The notes under the pieces are model-generated. The model worked only from the letters and a program-made list of their open reading frames with translations. It did not search any database and was not told the origin of the DNA. A program made the translations under genes and the position numbers. 64,000 nucleotides of DNA from Phaeosaccion multiseriatum (lineage: Eukaryota > Ochrophyta, other classes), in assembly GCA_965112735.1 (NCBI GenBank), contig OZ218961.1:1240001-1304000 (forward strand), read 5' to 3'. Shown here one piece after another: positions 1 to 14,525 of the stretch; the first letter of the stretch is position 1; every line of letters starts with the position of its first letter.

Positions 1-1506
1 GAAGGAGACAGGGAGACACACAGGGCTGGGATAGAAGGAGACAGGGAGACACACAGGGCTGGGATAGAAGGAGACAGGGAGACACACAGGGCTGGGATAG
101 AAGGAGACAGGGAGACACACAGGGCTGGGATAGAGGGAGACAGGGAGACACACAGGGCTGGGATAGAAGGAGACAGGGAGACACACAGGGCTGGGATAGA
201 AGGAGACAGGGAGACACACAGGGCTGGGATAGAGGGAGACAGGGAGACACACAGGGCTGGGATAGAAGGAGACAGGGAGACACACAGGGCTGGGATAGAA
301 GGAGACAGGGAGACACACAGGGCTGGGATAGAAGGAGACAGGGAGACACACAGGGCTGGGATAGAGGGAGACAGGGAGACACACAGGGCTGGGATAGAGG
401 GAGACAGGGAGACACACAGGGCTGGGATAGAAGGAGACAGGGAGACACACAGGGCTGGGATAGAAGGAGACAGGGAGACACACAGGGCTGGGATAGAAGG
501 AGACAGGGAGACACACAGGGCTGGGATAGAGGGAGACAGGGAGACACACAGGGCTGGGATAGAGGGAGACAGGGAGACACACAGGGCTGGGATAGAAGGA
601 GACAGGGAGACACACAGGGCTGGGATAGAAGGAGACAGGGAGACACACAGGGCTGGGATAGAAGGAGACAGGGAGACACACAGGGCTGGGATAGAAGGAG
701 ACAGGGAGACACACAGGGCTGGGATAGAAGGAGACAGGGAGACACACAGGGCTGGGATAGAAGGAGACAGGGAGACACACAGGGCTGGGATAGAGGGAGA
801 CAGGGAGACACACAGGGCTGGGATAGAGGGAGACAGGGAGACACACAGGGCTGGGATAGAAGGAGACAGGGAGACACACAGGGCTGGGATAGAAGGAGAC
901 AGGGAGACACACAGGGCTGGGATAGAAGGAGACAGGGAGACACACAGGGCTGGGATAGAGGGAGACAGGGAGACACACAGGGCTGGGATAGAGGGAGACA
1001 GGGAGACACACAGGGCTGGGATAGAAGGAGACAGGGAGACACACAGGGCTGGGATAGAAGGAGACAGGGAGACACACAGGGCTGGGATAGAGGGAGACAG
1101 GGAGACACACAGGGCTGGGATAGAAGGAGACAGGGAGACACACAGGGCTGGGATAGAAGGAGACAGGGAGACACACAGGGCTGGGATAGAAGGAGACAGG
1201 GAGACACACAGGGCTGGGATAGAGGGAGACAGGGAGACACACAGGGCTGGGATAGAAGGAGACAGGGAGACACACAGGGCTGGGATAGAAGGAGACAGGG
1301 AGACACACAGGGCTGGGATAGAAGGAGACAGGGAGACACACAGGGCTGGGATAGAAGGAGACAGGGAGACACACAGGGCTGGGATAGAAGGAGACAGGGA
1401 GACACACAGGGCTGGGATAGAGGGAGACAGGGAGACACACAGGGCTGGGATAGAGGGAGACAGGGAGACACACAGGGCTGGGATAGAGGGAGACAGGGAG
1501 ACACAC
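1..1506. repeat. 33-bp minisatellite, about 45 copies
   Basis: Head-to-tail 33-bp units, each ending in GGGCTGGGATA, with almost no divergence except one A/G position (GAAGGAG versus GAGGGAG) that alternates irregularly between units. The array enters from the left edge, so its true length is unknown. It lies upstream of the first visible GH47 exon and probably sits in an intron of that gene (inference). The unit length is a multiple of three and most frames are open, but there is no start codon and no sign of coding. Confidence 0.97.
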
Positions 1507-1674
1507 CGGAACAGAGGGTGAGATGCAGCGCGGGAGGAACAAGTTGTGCCCCTCGCCTGACGTGTGCGAATACACAACTCCTCCTCCTGTTAATGCCTAA
1601 TGACTCACACCTAATGACTTGTACCTAATGACTTATGCCTCATGACTTGTGCCTAATGACTTCTTATGCCGCAG

Positions 1675-4621
<2,947 letters not shown>

Positions 4622-5099
4622 CCGTCATCGCCCCTCCGAGAGGAGAAGGAGGCGAGCGGAGTCGTTGGCACAGCAGCAGCGCTACACAACTCTTTCGTTT
4701 CTTAACTTTTAACTTTCAGTACTGTAGTTAATTGAAATAAGAACAAAAGGAATAGTGGAAACTTCTGTTTCTCTCTCCCTCTCTCTCTCTCTCACACACA
4801 CACACACTGTGGGATCGGTTGAAAGACTTTTGCACACAGACCCGGTAAGGGCGGTAAGCGCCCCCCTTCCTCCTCCGCTCTCTCTATCGACTCTCTGTGT
4901 GTGTCCTTCTCTTCTTCCTCCCTCTCTTCTTGCACTCTTATCTTTCCCCCCCGCCGCTCTCTTGTCTCTCTGGGAAAGACTTGAAGACGTCCCCTACCCC
5001 TTCCCCTTACAGTGAGGAGCTCACAAGATGTTACAGTAAGTTCTGCTTGCTAAGCTAGTAACCGTAAGTTCTGCTTGCTAACCTGGATGCTTGAGTGGG

Positions 5100-8000
5100 T
5101 TTGCTCACCGGCACATCTTCGTCTCCATTCTCAAGATGAAAGGAGGGCAGGGGAAGAGACAGAGAGGGAGAGGGACGAGAGGCAGAGGGGTGGAGAGGGT
5201 AGAGAGAGAGAGAGAGGGAGCGGGTATGACAGCACGGATGAAGGCCCTTGCAGCGAACCGAGGTTACTGGCCGCACGAGCTGACTGCATCACGAATGCTG
5301 TATCACCAACTGTTGCTGTTGCTACTGTATCACCCACTGCTGCTGGTCCTGCTGAATCACCGACTCCATCACTTCTATTCACTTCACTCGGCGTATCCAC
5401 AGACAGGAGGTGTCTGTAGACTGACGCCCATCAGAGAAGATGGGAAGGAGCTCCCCTCCCTCTCCTTCTCCTCCTCCTCCTCCTCCTTCTCCTCCTCCTC
5501 CTCCTCCTCCTCCTCCTCCTCCTCCTCCTCCTCCTCCTCTTCCTCCTCCTCCTCCTCCTCCTCCTCCTCCTCCTCCCCTTCCTCCTCCTCCTTGCGCTGT
5601 CTTGGACAAGAAGTGGCACGCCAGCTCCACCTCCCACGCGTCATTCCCCTCCAAAAACGCTGCCACCATGGGCTGCTCCGTGTACCTGGAATCGTTACAG
5701 AAGGTGAGCATGCGTTAGGGGGATCGGGGGTGTTGTGCCTACATGCCTATATGCCATTATGACTGTGTCTATACAAGGCCCATATCTCTATACCCGCGTA
5801 ACAAATATATATACGTACGTACATACATATATACATGCATACATGCATACATACATACATACATGCATACATACATACATAAAGGGGTAAGCGTAACCTT
5901 GTAGCCTTACGTAATTCTTTTGAGTACGTACGTACCGAAGGTGCTGGAAACCCGCCAACTCGGGGTAGTCATAGGGCAGGAATATGTCGTGTATATGCAC
6001 CGATACACCCACCGGGAGGAGCGGTAGCAGATGTAGAAGATAATAGATGACGTCACCGTAGGGACGAACGGTGTGACTGCCGTCGATAAAGACAATGTCG
6101 TTGGTTGATAAGCTGAGCCCCTCCCACCAGGACAAGTCGAGGCTTTCCAGGGGTTGTTTCTTGACTTGGATGGGGATGGCAGCGGATGGACTGATATAGG
6201 AGGACCTGCAATGGGGGAGGGAGGGAGGAAGGAAGGAAGGAAGGAAGGGGAGGCGGGAGGGAGGGGGGGGGGGAGGGAGGGAGGGAAGGAGGGGGAGAGG
6301 GAGAGAGGGAGGGAGGGAGGGAGGGGGGAAGGGGGGGAGGGAGGGAGGGAGGAAGGGGGGGGGAGAGGAAGGAAGGAAGGAAGGGAGGGAGGAAGGGAGG
6401 GAGGGAAGGAGGGAAGAAGGGAGAGAGGGAGGGAGGATGTGAGGGAGGGAGGGAGGATGTGAGGGAGGGAGGGAGGGAGGGAGGGAGAGAGGGAGAGAGG
6501 ATGTGAGGGAGGAGGGAGGATGTGAGGGAGGAAGTGTGTGTGTGTGTGTGAAGACTCGTTGGGTTGCTTCAATGCAAAAACAAGGAAAGGTTTGGGGAGG
6601 TCTTCACTTGAGCTGAAACTGAAACTAACCTGAAGGGCTCGATGCATATGTGCCGAGGAGCGGCAGGTGCTGCTGCTGTATCACCAACTGCTGTATCACC
6701 AACTGCTACCTTCTGGTTGTCTGCAAGGGCAGTTGCTGCGGTCGACGTGGACCAGCCAGAACCTATTTCTACGATTGTCCTGTTTATTTGAAAGAGAGGG
6801 AGAGGGAGGCAGGGGGGAGGGACGGAGCGGGAGATAGAGAGAGAGGGGAGGCAGGGAAGGGAGGGGGGGTGAGGAATTGATAATTGAGCGCGGAAGAGGA
6901 AGGAAGGAAAGGAGGGGGGGAGGGATGTATAGAGGGAGGGAGGGAGGGAGGGGTGGAGGGATGGAGTGAGTGAGTGAGTGAGGGAGGGAGGGAAGGCCTA
7001 CCTCGGCTGCTTGTGGCGTATCATGGAGTAGAGGATGTCCGTGTCCGTCCTGGAAGGGAGGGACGGAGGGAGGGAGGGAGGGAGGAAGGGAGGAGGGGGA
7101 GGGAATGGAGGGAGGAAGGGAGGGAGGGAGGGAGAGAGAGAGGGAAACAGAGCGAGAGGAGAGGAGACAGAGACAGAGAGAATATAGCGTGCTGTCAGAA
7201 GCTGAGACGAAGAAGAGAGACGCCTTCCTCAACTCGCCAGACCAAGCACCAAGCAGAAAACATAACATTACGTAGCACATTACGTAACGCTACGTACATA
7301 CGTACTCACATGGAGTACATGAGGTTGCGTACGTATGGCGGGGACGGAAACCTTTCAAGCTCCTTTAATAGGGCTCTCTGGGGACCCAAGTCCGTGTACT
7401 TGGCGGCGAAGGGACCGGGGAGTACGGCGAAACGCGCCCCCAGCCTACGTCGGGCCTCCCGATTGGAGAAGGGAGTCTCGTAGCCAAGGGCTTTACTTGC
7501 CGTCTATAGAGGAGAGGAGAGGAGAGGAGAGGAGAGGAGAGGAGAAGAGGAGAGGAGAGGAGAGGAGAGGAGATGAGAGGGGAGGAGAGGAGAGGAGATG
7601 AGAGGAGAGGAGAGGAGAGGAGAGGAGGAGAGGAGAGGAGAGGAGAGGAGAGGAGAGGAGAGGAGAGGAGAGGAGAGGAGAGGAGAGGAGAGGAGAGGAG
7701 AGGAGAGGAGAGGAGAGGAGCCAGGAGAGTAGGAGAAGCGTAGGGGAGTAGGAGGCGGCGGAGGTCAGTCACATTCAGTCCTGCCGTACTTCCTTGCTTC
7801 CCTTCCGTTGGTACTCAGTCACACTCGTAGTACCAGTACCATCATGCCATTCTTACGTATGTCCTTACGTAACTGCACTCACTCACACACACACGACTCA
7901 CCTCCATTGTGCAGAGGTCCCACTTATCCTCCCCACTCCCTCCCCCCTCCTTCCCATTTGGGCACGCCTCTTCCTCTCGCTCGCCCGCTTGCTCTTGCTC

Positions 8001-9019
8001 CTGCTCCTGCTCTTGCTGCTCGACAGACTGCCTACCCCGGGCGGACTCAGTCTCGTCCGTCTGAGCTGCTGTACACTCCCCGACTCCACCAGCAGCATTG
8101 TCACACGCCCCCGCTCTGCCCCCTCTGCCCCTTGCTGCAGCAGTTGGTGATGCGGCAGCGGAGTCGGTGGACAGTTGTCGAGGCGGGGCGGAGGGGTCCA
8201 CATTCACCTAAGTAGTGCAAGCAGCAGCCGTTGGTGATACAAGAAACGGCATCAGTTTGGGTATAGATACAGCAGCAGTAGCAGCAGCAGCAGCAGCAGA
8301 AAGAAGCTTCCACGGCGGCCTTCTCTTTATCTCTTTCTTGACTACTCCAACATGAAGGATGTGCCCCACCGTTCCCCTCCTAACTTCGTCGTCGTGATCT
8401 TCTTGAGTTGTACAACAGGGTCCAGCAAGAAGGGCCACTTGGGTCTTCACCTGAACTGTTTTGGAGGCAAGTGCCGTCCTTCCCGTGAGGACTTCGACGA
8501 CTTCGACGCTAATGGTCGTCACGGATGCGTCAAGAGACGTGAAGACTATCTCCTCGTGGGGCAGAGATACGCACTTATGCTGCAGTAAAAAAGAAGAAAG
8601 GAGGAGGAGGAGGAGGAGGAGGAGGAGAAGGAGGAGGAGGAGGAAAGGGAAAGAGGGGAAGAGGAGCGTAGCGGGGCGTGCGAAGGTGAGAGAGTGATGG
8701 GCGAGTCATGAAAAGGAGAGGGAGGCTGATTCCAAGAGGGTTGCACAACCTACTTCTTTCAACTCACGTGCCGTCCGTTGACCTTGCTGCAAAGCATGGC
8801 GTTCCCTCCTCCTGGTATGGGCAGGCGGGCTTCTCCTTCCCGCCGCACGTTCTCCGCCCTCTCCTCGATGGAGAGGCTGACCTGGAAGCTAGGAGGCACG
8901 GTCTCTCCATCACGCGGGTAAGTGATAAAGACGTCTCCCCACACGTGGTCATCAGCCGCAGCTGCAGCGCTTAGGAGGATAGTAAGCAGCAGCAGTGGCA
9001 GCAGATGGTGGAGAGCCAT
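5100..9019 (-). CDS. Secretory-pathway class I SAM-dependent methyltransferase
   Basis: The start at 9019 opens a signal peptide (MALHHLLPLLLLTILLSAAA) and a beta-rich domain. Exons that join in phase: 8768-9019, about 8395-8579, 7902-8207 (Gln/Glu-rich), 7310-7503, 7002-7049, 6630-6779, 5936-6205, and one starting at 5685. SAM motif I is TIVEIGSGWST in 6630-6779. Exon 5936-6205 carries DIVFIDGSH and HIHDIFLPYDYP, and the next exon RYTEQPMVAAFLEGN, the usual order in Methyltransf_24-like enzymes. The 3' end is uncertain: a GGA tract (5465-5592) follows, then a plausible exon near 5230-5400 and a last one near 5110-5150. In-frame AVGDTAVGDTAA sits just after SAM motif I. The substrate is unknown, and there is no close neighbour suggesting one. 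The gene is convergent with GH47. Confidence 0.85.
5465..5592. repeat. (TCC)n tract in or beside the methyltransferase 3' exon
   Basis: On the minus strand it reads GGA repeats directly after the codons for CHFLSKTAQ, so it is either a polyglycine extension or intronic. No GT donor is evident at the junction. Confidence 0.9.
5815..5880. repeat. (ATAC)n intronic microsatellite
   Basis: CATACATACATGCATACATA repeats in the methyltransferase intron 5686-5935. Confidence 0.9.
6212..6537. repeat. (GGGA)n/(GGAA)n intronic tract
   Basis: Purine-rich GGGA/GGAA mix in the methyltransferase intron 6206-6629. A similar tract occupies most of 6795-7145 around the 48-bp exon 7002-7049. Confidence 0.93.
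7509..7722. repeat. (GGAGA)n pentanucleotide tract
   Basis: About 40 GGAGA units with rare variants in the methyltransferase intron 7504-7901. The tract touches the exon acceptor at 7504-7505. Confidence 0.95.
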
Positions 9020-9179
9020 ACTTGTGGCATTCTCCTCAATCTTTTCATTGGCTCAATCCAACTGCTCACCACGATCCTGGATTCCAACACGCGTGGATAC
9101 AGTTGGCCCTTTCTTCTTTTTCCTTCCTTAAGGGCAAGACGTCGTAAGATCCTTCCGCCCTTTTGCAGAGCTTGTAAAC

Positions 9180-12100
9180 ATGAGCATTACACTCAACTTC
9201 CCAGGCTTGAGCTTCGGGGGAGGAAAGAAGGAAACCACGATAAAGGGGGGCGACAAAGGCACGCAACCCCCTCCTCCGCCTTCGTCTTTCTTGAGCGACA
9301 TGATTGAGGCTCAACGGTATCGCGATTGGGCGTGCGTCCGATGCACCGAGGTGAATCCCTTTGACCAGGAAATGTGTGCCTGCGGAGGCGAGCATGTGAA
9401 GCGAAAGGGCTTGATGAAGCGATGGAGGGCGGAGGAGGCGGTGCGAAGCGAGCTACGCCAAGCGCAGCAGTCCAAGACCAATGCGCTAAAGGAAGAGGCC
9501 ATGCAGGACTTGTTCAGTGGGGATGAAGATGAGGGCCAAGGCGAAGGTGAAGAGGAAGAGCAGCGGAGGAGGAGGAGCAGCGGAGCGGACGAGGACCGAG
9601 GGGGTGCGGGGCACGACGAGCAGCACCAGGGGTTGGCGGAAAAGGGAGGGGAGCAGAAGGGCCTCTACCGACGCAGCAGTAGTAGTAGCAGTAGCAGCAG
9701 CAGCGGCAGGGAATGCTACGTGTCTGTACTTCCCCAGGTGCTCTGGCTCAAAGTGTTTGCCCTGCTGGGCGATGAAAGAGCCTACCTGCAAGTCAAGGGT
9801 GTGTGTCGGGCGTGGCATCACATCATTGACCGTGACGCAGGGGCCGGGCTGTGGCAAGAGGCCTACGCTCGCCTCAGGGCAGCGGGCAAGATTGATGGCC
9901 AGGACCGGAGGCAGCGGCAGCTCAAGACGTACAATCTCTCCGCCTGCAGTGCTTCTGCTTCCGCCCTTCCTCCTGCATCATCTTCGGTACCTTCTACTTG
10001 TGCCCCTCTTCGTCCTCCTCCTCCTGCTGCTGCTGCTGCTGCTGCTGCTGGGAGTAGTAGTACTCCATTGAGTGACAGTAGTAGTCTCGCTGGGTCGCGG
10101 GGGAAGCAAGACGGAGGGGGAGGAGCGGGCAGCAGCAGCAGTAGTCATATGGGCAGCAGCAGCACAATCACAGATGGCAGCAGAAGGAGGAGACTCTCCC
10201 CTGTATGTAGAGCATGTGGCCTTCTGCAGCGCTCACAGGACCCCTCCATGGGCACTTCGTGCGACATGTGCGGGGCTGATAGAGAAGAGCAACACGACAC
10301 AAGACAAGAGCTCGAGTACGTATCACCAACAGGTGCTAATGGTACTGCTGCTGCTCCTGCTGCCCCCGGCACTACCGCTACCGCTTCTTCGGTGCCCCCA
10401 TTGGTGCTACAAGGCAGCCTCGCTCGACAAGCGTACACGCGAATCGACCTGCACGGGGGAGGAGCGGCAGCAGTGGTGTCGAATCAGGCTGCCCTCCAAG
10501 GAGGAGGAGGAGGAGGAGGAGGAGAAGGAGGAGGAGGAGGAGGAGGAGGAGGAGGAGGAGGAGGAGGAGGAAGCCAGGGACGGAGGGACCAGATCAAGCA
10601 GGTTTCTGAAGCTGGCATGGCGAATTCCCTTATCGTGGAGTCGGAGTGCGGAGCGGTGGAGTGGGTGTTCATGGTGAAGCTATCGGTGCTCGATCGGCAG
10701 GCGCGAGGAGAGTGGGGCAGGTAGGTGTGCGTGGGTAAGGGTGAGGGTAAGGAGGGGGCGAGGGAGCAATGAGAGGGAAGGGGTCATGGAGAGAGAGAGA
10801 GCGGGAAGAAGAAGAAGAAGAAGAGGAGGAGGAGGAGGAGGAGGAGGAGGAGGAGGAGGAGGGGGGAGAGAGGATGAGGGAGATGGGGGTGTGAGAACAC
10901 TCGATCTTGCCCGCTGCGGCACCCGCTCCGCTCTCCCTCCCTCTCTCTCTCCCTCTCTCCCTCTCTCTCTCTTCTTCTTCGCCTCTCTCTCTCCAACCCT
11001 CTACCGCGCGCGCCTTTCATCGCTGTACCACCAACCCCTCCTCTCACCCTGGCCTCGCCTCGCCTTACTCCACGTTCAACGCTGTACTTACCATCACTGT
11101 GCCAACCACTCTTACCCCAACTTAATCCCACGCTTTTCCATAGTCTCCACATGGGCTGGGAATGGCTGCAGCGGACGCTTAGACAGCTTCTGCAGCAGCA
11201 AAGAGCAAAGATCACAAGGTTAGTCAGAGAGGGTCAGAGGGGTCAGGACTTGTGTAAGAGAGAGAGTCAGAGGGGTCAGGACTTGTGGAAGAGAGAGAGT
11301 CAGAGGGGTCAGGACTTGTGTAAGAGAGAGAGAGTCAGAGGGGTCAGGACTTGTCGAAGAGAGAGAGAGGGGTCAGGACTTGTGTAAGAGAGAGAGTCAG
11401 AGGGGTCAGGACTTGTGTAAGAGAGAGAGTCAGAGGGGTCAGGACTTGTGGAAGAGAGAGAGTCAGAGGGGTCAGGACTTGTGTAAGAGAGAGAGAGTCA
11501 GAGGGGTCAGGACTTGTCGAAGAGAGAGAGAGGGGTCAGGACTTGTGGAAGAGAGAGAGTCAGAGGGGTCAGGACTTGTGGAAGAGAGAGAGTCCGAGGG
11601 GTCAGGACTTGTGGAAGAGAGAGAGAGTCAGAGGGGTCAGGACTTGTCGAAGAGAGAGAGAGGGGTCAGGACTTGTGTAAGAGAGAGAGTCAGAGGGGTC
11701 AGGACTTGTGGAAGAGAGAGAGTCAGAGGGGTCAGGACTTGTGGAAGAGAGAGAGTCAGAGGGGTCAGGACTTGTGTAAGAGAGAGAGAGTCAGAGGGGT
11801 CAGGACTTGTCGAAGAGAGAGAGAGGGGTCAGGACTTGTGTAAGAGAGAGAGTCAGAGGGGTCAGGACTTGTGTAAGAGAGAGAGTCAGAGGGGTCAGGA
11901 CTTGTGGAAGAGAGAGAGTCAGAGGGGTCAGGACTTGTGGAAGAGAGAGAGTCAGAGGGGTCAGGACTTGTGGAAGAGAGAGAGAGTCAGAGGGGTCAGG
12001 ACTTGTGTAAGAGAGAGAGAGGGGTCAGGACTTGTGGAAGAGAGAGTCAGAGGGGTCAGGACTTGTGGAAGAGAGAGTCAGAGGGGTCAGGACTTGTGTA

Positions 12101-12596
12101 AGAGAGAGAGAGTCAGAGGGGTCAGGACTTGTGGAAGAGAGAGTCAGAGGGGTCAGGACTTGGGTAAGAGAGAGGGTCAGAGGGGTCAGGACTTGTGTAG
12201 GAGAGAGGGTCAGAAGGGTCAGGACTTGTGTCGGAGAGAGAGAGTCAGAGGGGTCAGGACCTGTGTAAGAGAGTCTGTGTCTAATCTTATCGCCATCCTC
12301 CCTATCACGCGCACGCACCCACACCACCTCGCCCGCCTCCCCGTCGTCGGTACCGCACAGGGCACGGCGTGAACAGCAACATCAACGGAAGCAGTTGGTT
12401 GCACAGCAGCAGGTGGATAAACCGCAACAGCAGCAGCAACAGAGAGAGGCAATAAAGGCAGAGTCTGGCAATATGGAGAAGGAGGAGGAGGAGGAGGAGG
12501 AGGAGGAGGTGGTGGAGGAGGAGGAGGGGAAGGAGGAGGAGGAGGAGGAGGAGGAGGAGGCTGGTGTTTCTGCCGCTACCGTATCACCAACTGCTC

Positions 12597-12630
<34 letters not shown>

Positions 12631-14525
12631 GAAGCTGTACCCCGTGCTGGTCAAGGCCGTCAACAAGCTGGCAGGCAAGAACTGGTGCTTACTCTACTCG
12701 AGCATGAACAGAGAGTTCGGCCTCATGGCTGAGATGTTGGCGAGGGATGTGATGCTGCGGTGGCGTACAAGGCGTAACGTTGGTGCGAAGGGTTGCAGTG
12801 GCAGTGCGTGGGAGGGTCGTGTCACGGGCAGCACTGACTGTGCTGCTGCTGGTGGTGGTGGTGGAGGAGGAGGAGCAGGAGGAGGAGGAGCAGGAGGAGG
12901 AGGAGGAGGAGGAGGAGGAGGAGGAGGAGGAGGAGGAGGAGGAGGGCGGGGAGAGGGCAACAGGGGGGGGGGACAACCACAACAACAGCAGCAACGACAA
13001 CAACAACAAATACACGAGAAGGAGGAGGAGGAGGAGGAGGAGGAGGAGGAGGAGGATGAGGAGGAGAGGGGTGATGGCAGTGGACAGGAGGGAGGCTTCA
13101 TGCGGGACGTGCTTGACGCATGGACTGCCTACCGGGAGTGGGTGGATGAGATGGACGACAAGTTTGAGTTACTCAACGACCGGATCGCAGACGATCGGCA
13201 TCGGAATCTGACGGTGTGTCCCAGGCAGGGCAATCTCACGCCCTTCCTTCGCGGGGTGGCGCTGTTGGCGTTTCGGAATTGCTTTGTTATGCGGCTTGAT
13301 GTCTGCGAGGCACTGAGGGGAGCCATTCAGGGTGCTGTGGAGAGGGCTTTGGAGCAGCAGCAGCAGCAGGGGGAGGACGAGGACGAGGAGGAGGAGGAGG
13401 GGGGGGGGGGGGGAGGGAAAGAAAGAGGAGAAGGAGGGAGAGGAGGAGGAGAAGGAGGAGGCCAAGGAGGAGGAGGAGGATGAGAGGATGGAGGCGGCGA
13501 GGGAGCAGGGAATGGAGCAAAGGACCACGACAGCAGCGAGGGATACTGCTCCAAACACGAGGAGAAACACAAAGAGAAGCAGACCGAGTATGGGCAGCGG
13601 CAGCAGCGGGGGTGGGGCCACGGCCAAGAAGAGACGGCGAGGGACGGCCTCGGTGGGGGTGGGAGCGGAAGCCTGTCTCTTCACAGACAAGGAGTTGCAG
13701 GAAGACAGTCGGACCTTGCACTTTTCTATTCACCACTTGGGCAATACCAATAACAATAGCAACAACAGCAACAGCAGCAGCAACAAGAGCGGCAACAACA
13801 TCATCAACAACAAGAGGGGCAGCGGCTGCGGCAGCGGCAGCAGTGGGCGTGGAAGCGGTCTTGACAACGGAGGGGCGGGGGCTTTGAAGAGAGGGCAGCA
13901 GTTGGTGATACAGAGACAGAGACAGAGGGCTATGACGTCATCGGCGCTTCGCAGGAGTGTTTCAAGTCTCGTTCAGGCCTTGTCCGCTGCCAGTCGAGGG
14001 AGACCGGCGAGCGAGGCAGCAAGGAGAGTGGCAGCAGTAGTAGCAGCAGCAGCAGGAGAAGGAGGAGCAGTGAGAGGGGGAGAAGGAGAAGGAGGAGGAG
14101 CAGGAGATGGGAGGAGAGGCGGGAGCAGCGGGAGGAGGGACCCGCGCCACCCCCCTGCTGTGGCTCTCCGTCGGCTGCAGCTGATGCTCGCATTGGTGGA
14201 CTTATTGGAAGGGCTTGATGTGCCCGATGATCAGTGCTCCAAGGACAGGAGCACTCAGGGGGCCTTTAGACGCTTACTGCTGCTGCCTCTTGGCACTTGG
14301 GTGTCGGTGGAGGGACCCATGCTTGAGAGGGTGGCAATGCAGGAGATTGGAGGACCACGAGGGCGTGGTGGTGGTGGTGGGGAGGGGGACAATGAAGAGG
14401 AGGAGGACGAGGACGAGGACGAGGAGGAGGAGGAGGAGGAGGAAGGAGGCGAGCGTGACTGGCTTCAGCACGATGTGAAGCCGGGGTACAGGGGCCGGAA
14501 GAAAGACTGCTCCCTGCAGAGATGA
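9180..14525 (+). CDS. F-box / RanBP2-type zinc-finger protein with weak cullin-like region
   Basis: The ATG at 9180 opens exon 9180-10720, joined in phase to 11144-11218 and then to an exon from 12361. Visible parts: a zinc-ribbon-like WACVRCTEVNPF..CACGG (residues ~40-62), acidic and Ser-rich linkers, an F-box-like segment (LPQVLWLKVFALLGDERA, ~residue 180), and a second Cys4 motif CRACG..CDMCGADRE (~340). The 12361 exon has a poly-Glu run and a helical block (DVLDAWTAYREWVDEMDDKF) that weakly resembles a cullin N-terminal repeat. The frame changes by one near the G run at 13397-13413, and the Glu-rich reading resumes and runs to a stop at 14523-14525. F-box proteins recruit substrates to SCF ubiquitin ligases, so that role is likely. 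Poly-Ala, poly-Gly and poly-Gln runs are abundant. Two VSPT-type, one QLVIQ and one QLVAQ copy of the dispersed word lie in frame. Confidence 0.75.
11222..12268. repeat. ~31-36-bp minisatellite in F-box gene intron
   Basis: About 30 units containing GGTCAGGACTTGTG(T/G/C)AAGAGAGAGAG, some with an extra GTCAGAGG. Unit length varies by dropping GA pairs or the GTCA segment. The array fills intron 11219-12360 almost completely. The first unit overlaps the donor (AAG|GTTAGTCAGAG). Confidence 0.96.

Noticed and set aside
1-1506. CRISPR-like array
   Set aside because: Units are contiguous and identical with no unique spacers; it is a tandem minisatellite in a eukaryotic context.
11351-12372. Several ORFs of RGQDLCKRESQ-type repeats
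   Set aside because: They arise from the intronic minisatellite, open in multiple frames, and lie between a good donor (11218) and a good acceptor (12360) that keep phase.
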